NCBI GenBank assembly: GCA_963978905.1
Contig: OZ022258.1
Span: 39,102,782-39,166,781, forward strand
Length of the DNA: 64,000 nt
Reading direction: 5' to 3'
Origin: Trichostrongylus colubriformis
Lineage: Eukaryota > Nematoda > Chromadorea > Rhabditida > Trichostrongylidae
Below, piece after piece: positions 21,853-32,200 of the stretch; position 1 is the first letter of the stretch, and each line of letters opens with the position of its first letter. Below the pieces are notes generated by a model. The model worked only from the letters and a program-made list of their open reading frames with translations. It had not been told where the DNA came from and searched no databases. Position numbers and translations under genes: made by a program.

Positions 21853-24183
21853 GTTGCCGAGCCCGAAACTCGGCAGGACAGCGAGACGATTCTCTTCTTC
21901 ACTGTCGCCCCCAACCTCCGCCTCCTTCACACGCCACCATGTTATCGTGCGCGGTCTGGAATGCTCTAGCGTCGAACTGCATGATGATCAATTCCTCAGT
22001 CGGTATAGATCCCCTTGAGAATTACCTTGACTCCTACTCCACCTCCGTCGTTTCACCGAAACGTCCGTCCTCGGAACTTGAAGTAAAAAGCTAGTGATAA
22101 AAAAAGAAGGGGAAAACGAAAGTGTGAGTTTACCTGACTGGAGACTCAAATGATGCAGATGGATCTCATAATAAAGATGTATAGAGAGAAATATATGTAT
22201 GTTAACTAAAAATAATAATTCTGATCAAATCAAAGGTTAGGAAACGAAAAAAGGAGTACACTGCTGCTTGATTAGGTTGAAAGTGATATTGGAGGAAGGA
22301 TATTGGAACCGCAAAGAGAGTGAGGGATTTACCCGGCTCGAGAATAAGGCGAAGATGTCCGGGAAGAGCGATGTCTCGACGATAGTGTCGTTGTCGCCAG
22401 CCCAATCGATTAAGAAACTCCAGTTGGAGAGAGTCCATAGAGCCCTGAGATAGCCAAGAACAAACTGGCTGTGCTTGCAGAGCTTGAGGGCTACATCCAT
22501 ACGCTGCATGTCGCTGAGGAACTCCCTGGTAGCCGAATTCGTTCCGTGCATGTCGTGATTACGATAACGGCGTCCATCTCGCGGCCTTGTATTGAGTATA
22601 CGGTTTGGACGGGTATCCCCAACCGGCCGGCGTATCTTTTTAAGGCGAAGTTGTTGCACCTTACAGCAGGTGATAACCCCGAGAGAAAATGCTAGGTCGT
22701 TGCATGAAAAGAGGGCACGCAGCAGATTGCGGTAGAACTGCTCTTCTGCGTCATTGTGGTACGAAGATGACGAAGAAGAGTGCGAAATTTCATGTTCACC
22801 AGAAACAGAACCTCCGGGCTCGCCAACGAGATCCTTCGGGTCAGAGCGCTACGTATATGCTGGTGTTCCATTGGTGTGAGCTCCGTCGTAAACCAGTATG
22901 TTGGAGAGCTGATTAGAAGCGATGTGTGCGCGGAACGTTGTCACCAGCGGGGCAATAGGTACATCCCTTTCGATATGGAGATTCATCTCGCCTCGTCCGC
23001 CCAGCTGAGGGCCAGAGTGGCTACGGCAGCATGCAAAAACCTTGTGAAACAGGCCTCCGGGATTGGTGGTGTTGAGAGGAACGCGGTCGTCATGTTGATC
23101 ATCGCGGGAAAATCAAGTCGGAGGAGGATGGCAACTGCGCGTTCAGAGGCCTTAGAATTGAACATCTTCGCGATGCAGTATCCTCGCTCTCCTCGTCAGA
23201 CAGATGGAGCTTACTAAAACTATCGCAAGGACAGGGAGGCTTCCGTGCATCGCTGCTGGCTGCGATGAGAGATATCCAGAAATGTTTGATAACTTCTTTT
23301 CGAAGTGTGTTATCATAATGAGCGGAGCAATCATAGGGATTTGCACACTTCAACACCTATAAGGGATGTTCGAAGGGTCAGTCTGCGCACTCAGCCATAA
23401 ATTTTCGCCTAAGCGTTACTTGAGAAAGACAGGGGTGCCCGTTCCTTTCTAGGGTGAGGTTAAAATAGATCCCTAGTGGGATGTCTTCTCCTTATTGCAA
23501 TAGCACCTTCTAATGTATTCAAGACCTTCTTTTCGCTTTCTTTCTCACTCACTCTCTCACTTTCTCACTGATCCGTAAAGATTTAAGCAGTTTCTATGAC
23601 AGCTTTCGAATGATTTTTTCTGAAACTATTCTCAGAAGTACAATCTCTGAATCTTCCAAATTATTTGACGTTCCGCCCAAGTATGGAGGTTTCGCCCTCC
23701 TTTTCTCACGGTTGTGGTTAACCGACCAAATCGACGGAAACCAGAAAACTAGAACGACTATTTTGAAACATGGATACACCTCTACAAGGATTTTCTCGAT
23801 CAAAGCTTGAGTTTGTCACATGTCCTCCCTTGTTTTTACTTCATGATATTTCAGTTTGTAAAAAAAATACATTTACGGATCCTTTCAGTATAGGAACTAT
23901 TAGGAAAATGTGCAATCAAACATTTATTCATTTTCAGAGGTATTGACATATTCAACGACATGTCCGAATAATGAGGTGTTCCAGTTATGGACGCGAATGA
24001 AATCTCCGTGGCAACCACTCCGTGGCGGGCTTCCAGCCACCCCACCTGCTAGCGTTCTAAAGCTGTTTCTCCTTCAAAATCGATGGTTTTGTTAGCGTTC
24101 GTGTCTGGCCTTCAGGCCGCTTATTTTCAAAAATTGTTCGTCCTTTTTGTGCAATTCCGGTATTTTAACTTACACTCATGCTA
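21853..24183. other. Intergenic; GC-rich open stretches of unknown origin at 22240-23220
   Basis: Several overlapping frames of 60-145 codons are open on both strands between 22237 and 23217, but no frame shows a family signature and stops interrupt any consistent reading. It may be a decayed mobile element or gene remnant. 23400-24180 is AT-rich with nothing recognised. Confidence 0.4.
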
Positions 24184-25380
24184 TTAGGTTGGCAACTAAG
24201 TAATTGCGGATTTTTGTTAGAAAATCAAAGACCTTTTTCCATAGAAATAAATCACCTTATACTGTAATGTATTGCCCATTTTTATCAATGACCTTTTGCC
24301 ATCTTTCAGGTAGCATCATAATTCCGCGTTTATAAAACTTCTAGTTTTTATCAGTAAAAAACTGAGCCAGGTGCGATTTGACCTCATCATCACTACTGAA
24401 ATTTTTACCACTCAAAGAATTTTGCAATGATCGAAACAAAAAGTAATCCGATGGTGCAAGGTCAGGACTATATGGTGGATGTGGCAAAACATCCCAACCA
24501 AGCTCCAATAATTTTTGCCGAGTGGCCAAAGACGTGTGTGGTCTTGCATTGTCAAGATGGAATACAACACTTTTTCGGTTAATTAATTCGGGTCGCTTTT
24601 CTTGAACTGCATTGCTTAATTTTGTTGATTGTGCAATGTAGACATCAGAATTGATCGTTTGGTTGGGTGGTAAGAGTTCAAAGTAGACAATTCCTTTGTA
24701 ATCCCACCAAACGGACAACAAAACCTTCTTTTGATGAATATTAGTTCTTGCTCTTATTTGTGCTGGTTCACCTGGGCGGCTCCACGATCTTTTTCGTTGG
24801 ACATTATTGTTAACGACCCATTTTTCATCGCCAGTGATCATTCGTTTTAGAAGTGAATCATTTTCATCACGTTTCTTTAGCAAATCGCAGATGTCAGTGC
24901 GTTGCAATAAATGCGTTTCACCCATATATCCAATTTTGACACGTACCTAAGTTGTTCTAAGTGCTTTTCAATACATGTGTGCGATACCTGTAGCTTCTCT
25001 GCAATCTCGCGTGTTATACTGTCACGATCCGAATCAAGTATTGCCTTGATTGGGTCGTTGTCAACTCCGACTGGACGACCAGAGCGTTTCTCATCTTTGA
25101 GAGAAAAATCACCAGAACGAAATCAGGCAAACCAATTTTGGCACTGCCGATCTTTTGAGGCTTCGGCACCATGAACAGCACATAACTTTTTGAGAGCTTG
25201 TGATGCGTGCTGAATGCTAACAGAAACTAATCTAATTGAAAAATGCACGAGCTGTGGCCCGTTATGATCGATACGTAATGATCGTACAGAGGTATTTCCA
25301 ATATGATTATACAAGCGTTCTCTCAGCTCGTCGCTGTTTCGGCTCGGCAACTTTCATGTAATCGTAATAGCAATAAGTGC
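24184..25380 (-). mobile_element. Mariner transposon, inactivated
   Basis: The left terminus TTAGGTTGGCAACTAAGTAA is a classic mariner inverted repeat flanked by TA. The matching right repeat could not be identified near 25380, so that boundary is approximate and the end may be lost. The transposase lies on the minus strand. Confidence 0.8.
24257..25357 (-). pseudogene. Mariner transposase pseudogene
   Basis: A D,D34D transposase. The longest open part (24341-24925) carries ITGDEKWV (first catalytic Asp), VVFHLDNARPHTSLATR (second) and PYSPDLAPSDYFLF (third). The product would start near 25357 with MKVAEPKQRRAERTLV, but the N-terminal helix-turn-helix region is broken by several stops and frame changes. 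A further stop near 24340 precedes the usual C-terminal KFYKRGIMMLPERWQK block that ends near 24257. Not functional as it stands. Confidence 0.85.
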
Positions 25381-26000
25381 GTGGGTGCAGAAAATAAGAA
25401 TAAAAACCCTTATTAGCGCAATGAGGTGGGATCACATATACTGCTTAATAGTGTCTATTTCTTGTAAAAGATGGGGAATGTAGGTGAACCCCAACGCAAA
25501 ATAGCTATAGGTCTGTCTCTGAGAAGATGTCGCAGAGTAAATGGGAAGGGAAAGGGCTTGGGAGAATGCGGGACTGAGCAACCGGCAGGGAACAGTCTAG
25601 TTATACGAATTGGCCCGTTACGGACGTCTTTCTCGCACGTGCTTTATACGTCTCGGTCCCTTGCCTGAAGATGTGCAACGTCACAGTATCATTTCGCACT
25701 GGAGATTGACGGTGACTGCTGTGATGAAATAAATGGAACATAAGGTTTACGTCGTACGGTATATCATACCTCATTGAAACAGGGACTTTCTACAACATTC
25801 AATACTCTGCTTCTGATAGTTAATATCAATCGTGGAAGTTTGCGCAATTTCCAGTTTAAGTCATGAGATTGATAGGTATCTATTCTTTTCCATAGGATTT
25901 CTATAATTCCTAATAGGAACGGTAGTTCATTCGATGCTGCTGGCGGATGTCACCAAATGAAAATAAGAGGATGCAAGTATGTCAGGCAAATAGATACAAA

Positions 26001-26505
26001 CAGTAGCGCTCAAAAGACTTCGACTAAACACTTTTTTGTCATGACTTTTTTCTACTTTACTAAATTTGACAAAATTTAATATGTGGTGCCTGAGCCTATT
26101 GTCAACATTTCCTTCTACTTGAGTGCCGCTTGACTCTTTTCATGTTTTTTTACAAGAATTCACTACAAAACCACCGGAGAAAAGGAAAAGGCTTAGTCAA
26201 GAAAAACGGCTTTCTTTACAAAAAATAAAACCAGCAAGCCTCAGAAAACATCAATATTCTGTAGAAAAAACCACGACTTTCGATGACAGCGGCACAGCGG
26301 GACAGCATAGGGATGGCACTCCAAAAACAAAAAATTGCATTTAACCACGTAACTTACACGTTGAGCGCCACAGCAGTATATTTAGTATGCAGTGTCTCCA
26401 AGTACAACATACTAAGATTTCTCTCAGACTGGTCCATAGCAAAAAAGTTACAAGTGAAAAACCCAAGTGGAAAACCATTTGATCGAAGACTTCTGAGCGC
26501 TACTG
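26001..26505. repeat. Tc1-like MITE, complete copy (505 bp)
   Basis: Left terminus CAGTAGCGCTCAAAAGACTT and right terminus GATCGAAGACTTCTGAGCGC then TACTG are inverted repeats of about 25 bp. The 3' two-thirds matches positions 1-323. A short Lys-rich frame (EKRKRLSQEKRLSLQK) inside has no clear transposase motif. Confidence 0.7.
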
Positions 26506-28210
26506 TATGTCTGCTATTAAGGAAAGCTGCGATATCAAAGCTGACGGTGCGCTTCGCGTTTTTCGGTGAAAGGCGCGCACGTCTATGTACAAGGACTAAT
26601 ACACTCGAACTGCCACCTACCCGATACCTTTCTACTCCGCAGTGTTCGCGTATATAATGCATGTTACTGCCTCACATCACAGATCGACGTGGCTGTGATG
26701 ATATCCAGTGCTACAAAAACTGGAAAAATTTTTCCATGAGTGATCGATGGACTAGGAGATTTATATCTTGGGTTATGTGTCATTTCATTGTTTTTCTCCA
26801 TTCGGAACCATATTTCATCTGCATTTTATTCCCGACGGCCAACCTAATCACCGTACGCATACACGTGCTTTACTGCAACAACATCAGCTGCAAAAGTTCC
26901 ACACGAACTGCAGCCGCTGCGAGTCGTGTGAGTTTGGAGCAGCTTTCGAAGCGAAAAACGTAGGAACTCCAAAATGCATCTTTAAAGAGACTTACATCAG
27001 AAAGGGTCGTGTTCACATCCCAGTTGAGCTTTTTAGTATGGAAATTTATGACTACTCACTGATCAGTCAGCTTGCATGAGCCTCCCTCTTCTTCGGAGCG
27101 GGATTCTCACAACATTTTGAGTGTTCTGTAAAATTCAGCTAAGTCAGGCTCGAAAGATCTGAATTCGTTCGAAAGCCTTTGCATAGCCTTCTATGTGAGG
27201 ACTTGATGAGTTAAATTCCTGTTGAGTGATTGCCACTATTCAGTATCGTCAATGCAAAGCGGCCACTGCTGCCATCGAGATAGTTTGCCTATTGCACTTC
27301 AAAGCAAATCCCTCCTAAAGCTGTCAAGACGGCGGATTCTTCCGATGCGTAGAATCTCCGAAAGATGACTTAAGAGGAGAAATACATCTTGTTGAAAATG
27401 GTGCTATCATGAACTGCTAATCGAATAGTTCTCGACCACGTCCCTGATAGTGCTTCTCAGATGAAGATTTGATGGCTAGCATAATGCAATGGGTGCTGTC
27501 TTATTTTATTATACAGTTACTGCGATACTGTGGAGCCGGCCGGGTATTTTCCCTGCTGGAAGCTCCAGCCGAGCAGTACTCTGTTAGAGAGATCAGAGAG
27601 ATAGCTTTTCGTCGCTTGATGCTACTTTTTTAGACTCTCAATTTCCCTCTAAGGGTAAAATATTCGGTCTTCCATAGTCACCAAAACCTCGTACCTACCG
27701 TCTTTTCCCCTATTTTTGAGGATAACCACATGACGCCCTTCGACCAATTTGATCAGCGACTCACTGGGCATTAGACCACTCTTTCCGAATGATGCCACTC
27801 TCGCATTCATTACCACAAATGTACCGTTTTCGTTGTACTCGGAGATCAAGATGTTTGCATGATAGTTTGCAATTTTTTAAAGTCTGGCGATTGTATTAAA
27901 GCACATAGTGGTGCTGTTCCACTATAACAAATCCAGTAGAATACATAGTCCCCATAGCCCGATTCAGCTCTGTAGTTTTCAGCTCTACTTAGTGGAAACT
28001 TCGAGATATTACTTCATAGTTCTGACTAACCAAAGTGGTTGCTTAGTTTTTATTCTAAATAAATAAACAAATGAATAAAACTCTGACTTACACCACACGC
28101 AGGAACCAGGTGGTGGCTGTAGGCTGAGTGCAGCTTGACAATCTCGGACATCTGAACAATAGTCAACATAAATACATCTTACTGTTTGCGGATTATGTTG
28201 GAGCTTTATA
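26506..28210. other. Intergenic, nothing recognised
   Basis: Frames of about 100 codons at 26661-26963 and 26768-27079 overlap each other, one with a Cys-rich stretch (CSRCESCEF), but neither has splice context or a recognisable family. The remainder is AT-rich. Confidence 0.4.
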
Positions 28211-28887
28211 TTAGGTAGTCTAAAAAGTCTTTTCGTATTTTTAAATACCGCTTCTTCCCTCAAAACTGCTTTCCAGAAAATTTCTTCTGTACATATATAT
28301 GTAGTACAAGTCCACACGCATCTATAGGTATTGTTGTCTTCCATCTCCCGGATAACCCTTCTCGGCAAAATTAAAATATCAAAAGTCACTTCATTTTCAA
28401 TTCCAATTTTTTTCTTTGAATGGCGTTAGACAGGGAAAGGAAAAGGTGATATTCCGATGGAGCAAGATCAGGGCTATAAGGCAGCAATTTTTATCCAAGC
28501 TCGAAATTTTTTTAAAAGAAAAAATTCAAAAAAATTTTTACCACTAGTGAAAAAACGACTCGCCAAAAAATTCTCGAGCTTGGATGAAAATTGCTGCCCC
28601 ATCCACCTCATAGCCCTGATCTTGCTCCATCGGATTATCACCTTTTCCTTTCTCTGTCTAACGCCAATCAAAGAAAATTTTTTTTGTAATTTTTGTATTG
28701 AAAATGAGGTTGACCGTTGATATGTTTATTTTGCCGAAGAGGGTTATCCGGGAGATGGAAGACAATAATACCTATAGATGCGTGTGGACTTGTACTACAT
28801 GTGTATGTACAGAAGAGATTGCTGGAAAGCAGTTTGGAGGGAGAAAGCGGTATTTGGAAATACGAAAAAACTTTTTAGACTACCCAA
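28211..28887. mobile_element. Mariner-derived head-to-head palindrome
   Basis: Both ends carry the same mariner-like terminus (TTAGGTAGTCTAAAAAGTCT on the left, inverse ACTTTTTAGACTACCCAA on the right). Moving inward, both arms carry the same ~150-bp block (translated REMEDNNTYRCVWTCTT on each arm). The two halves of the centre both carry the transposase C-terminal stretch around CCTGATCTTGCTCCATCGGA, inverted to each other. The whole is a near-palindrome of about 340-bp arms derived from the element type seen at 31366-32238. Confidence 0.75.
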
Positions 28888-29199
28888 TATAATACGTATG
28901 TTTATGGGTCCATACGTTTGATGTTTTATAGTCTTACCAAATTTGCTCCACGGCCTCTTTTGCTGTCCCTCGTTTGTCTCCCAGGCAGGTTTCTTGACAA
29001 ATCTCTGATTTTCCACCTTTTTGATTCTCTAAACCGCTTTCTCTCTGGAGTTGGCTGAATCAGGTCAGCTTAAACTGAGCTTGTGTAAAATTTGTGAAGC
29101 CATAACAAAAAGATTAAGTCAGCTTACTCAGTCACCTTGCGTCAACTTCCTCTTTGAGAACTTATCTCTCCGTGTCATATTACACGTTTTCGATATTTT

Positions 29200-29201
29200 A
29201 G
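29200..29201 (+). promoter_or_regulatory. Candidate spliced-leader or 5'UTR splice acceptor for FAIM
   Basis: The sequence GTTTTCGATATTTTAG ends at 29201, seven bases before the FAIM start codon. In nematodes an acceptor this close to an ATG is often used for spliced-leader trans-splicing; a cis-spliced 5'UTR intron is the alternative. Confidence 0.45.
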
Positions 29202-29208
29202 AAGCTCG

Positions 29209-32200
29209 ATGGTGGAGGGTGATGTGGTGGCAAAATGGAGCGTTCCTCTGCAAGACAAGGTGAAGGCGTTCCATTGCATTTTTCCGTTTTTGTAGGCCTG
29301 TAGTTTCCGCTTAACCATTAAACAGCACTGAAAGACAGTATTGGGAATAGAACGGCAGGAATATCAAGAACGATTTCCTCAAAATCAGTACCCGCTGTGT
29401 AACACAGATGCGATACCACCAGTAATTCATGGTCAATCGGCACCAAAATGGAAACTTCGTGATTTCTCCGTCTTTTTACTATATCTTCCTTCAAATTTCT
29501 CAAATAATTTGAAAAGGATACCATCGGGAAGCCCTGCTCAAGGCTAATGTAAGGGTTTGTGAAGCTTTTACTTTTCTTCTCTCCTTCGGCATAATTTCTG
29601 AGATTTTCGCAAATTTTACCTCAAAATACCATGGGCGATCCTCGTCGACGCCGCGGAGTCGTAAACCCTGCACTTCAACTGTGACTTTCAGAACAAAATC
29701 TTCATGATTAAAAGTACCCCTATATTCAAGAAGAGCATGAACTCGTGATCGAACTCGTGATCATTTCGGTATCACGCATGTTAGGATTCAGTAGCGGTCA
29801 AGTGGAAATTTCGAAAACCAATCTTCTACTTCAAAGAGGTACTGTGCGGCGAATCTCGCGCTGAAGCTCGCCTCGTGGTCTCATCACGACCCGCAGCACG
29901 GGGTGGTGATAAGAACACAAGACTAGCTTTTTCCGCTCCTGATACGGAGATGTGTAATGGTTCGGATCCTGGGTCACATTTGTAGTCAAAAACGAACGTG
30001 GTACTCACCTTGAGAGCGCATTTCGAAAGCTCACAAAATATGCTAACACTATTTCCTTATGCATCGGTAGCATCGTGTTTCCCTTGAAATGCAGAGCTAT
30101 AGACACATTGCAAACTTAAAAAACTTTTTAAACACAGTTCCAAGTTCACCTTAATCTTAACATAGGAGATACCAAAATGACCACGGCTCCATGCTTCTCA
30201 AATACAAGGGTATTTTTAGCTATGAAGCTTTTGTTTTGAAGGTCACAGTTGAAGTGGAGAGTTACCGATGCGCCGCGTCGACGAGAATCGTCCGTGGTAG
30301 AGACGAAATTTGCGAAAATCTCGGAAATTATGCCGAAGAAGAGAAGAAAAGTAGAAATTCCACAAACTCTCACATTCGTTTCGAGCAGGGCTCTTTACAA
30401 ATTATTTGGAAAACTTTGAAGAAGGATATAACAAAAAGAAGGGGATATCATGTAGTTTCCGTTTTTGGTGTCGACTGACCATAAATTAGTAGCGGTATTG
30501 TACGAAAAGTGTGGAGGCAAAGAGCAGAACCGTGAGAGGTTAATTTAGGCTATGAGGCCAACGGGACCTCTATCCTTAATTATCCCCTCACGGTTTTGCT
30601 TGAAAGGTTTTGCGATAGAACTACAAATGCTGAGGGGAGCGCAAGGGCTCTTGACGAGAATACATGCAACCCTGGGCAAAACCAAAATTGAAGAAAATTA
30701 TGGCCCATTTCACCTTGTCCGTAAGAAGAGCATGATCCTGAATCGTCATATTCGAGAAGCTATGTACTGTGATCGTTTCTGCACACCCTCGGATGGAGAT
30801 ACTGTGCGCGACATTCTCCTACAAAATGATGATTCAGACTTTTGTTCCCTTTAATAAGCGGGAAATATATTTTCAATGCAGCTGTGTCTCTTTCTCCTTA
30901 TGCATTTTTGTCGAGCAAGAAGCATCGATGGAGTAACCACTCGTGTCCGAAAAGTCGAGCTATGTAGAGGGTAGCTTGAATGGTAGAGGAGCCGCAGAGA
31001 GATGCAGTAGTAGGCTTGGTTCGGCAGTTGTTCCACCCAAAAATTCTACTGCGCCATACAGCCCCTGAGATCCAGAATGCTCTTCCAATATGTATTCTAG
31101 GAGATCGGCACCCGCCTTCTGTAGTACTTCAATTTTCCATTGAAATGTATTATCATATGAGCAAACGCTTAAGGTTTATCGAGTGGAGTTCGAGCATGGT
31201 ACGACAACAGGAAAGCGAATTATTCGTGTCGATGGAAAGGTACGACGATTCGGCTTTCACTTTCTCAAAGGAATCAAATGTATTCCAAAGCTTAAAGTCC
31301 ACATTCTAGTGTGAATCCTTTTTTACGATGTTAAAGGGAGATTTTGAATCTTCATTCGAAATATATTGGGTAGTCGAAAAAGTTTTTTCGTTTTTTTTTT
31401 AAATAAACGCTTTTTCCCTCCAAACTGCTTTCCAGCAATCTCTTCTGCACATACACATGTAGTACAAGTCCACACGCATCTATAGGTATTATTGTCTTCC
31501 ATCTCCCGGATAACCTTTTTCGGCAAAAAATAAATATATCAAAGGAGTACTTTCGGGGCCTTCTACTATATAATTTCAAATATGGCCTCTCGGCAAACGA
31601 ATCCAGTCGTCGTACAAACGCTGTATTCGAGGAGGGTTCAGTGCCTGAACTCGTGGCACAACTTTGGTTCAAATGCTTTCGAGAGGGCAACCACAACGTC
31701 AAAGATTCTGACCGGCCTGCACCCCCATCGGAGGTCGACAACGAACGATTGCGAGTGCTTGCTTGCAACACTATACTAACAGCAGACCTATACTGTCAGC
31801 AACTGTATATTCTGGTCGCGAAAATCACAGAGAAACGTCCGAACCATGGACACGATTCTTTTCTTACACGATAATGCTCGCCCACGTATAGCAAAAGCAA
31901 CTCGCCAAAAAATTATCGAGCTTGAGTGAAAAGTGCTGCCCCACCCACCTTATAGCCCTGATCTTGCTCCATCGGATTAACCTTTTCCTTTCCCAATCCA
32001 ATTCGCCATTCAAAGAAAAACCTTCGATAATGAAGACATGGAACGGTGGTTGGCAACTTCTTCAAATCAAAGCCACAACAGTTCCATGCGGATGGCATAG
32101 CAAATTTGCCTGAAAGGTGGCGAAGAGTGGTAGAGCAAGGTGGTGATTACCCTGTTTCATAGTACGCTCTATGGTTTGTAATAAAGTGTAAAAATGAATT

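Noticed and set aside
22237..23217. Overlapping open frames up to 145 codons on both strands
   Set aside because: GC-rich sequence keeps several frames open at once; none shows motifs, and consistent reading is broken by stops.
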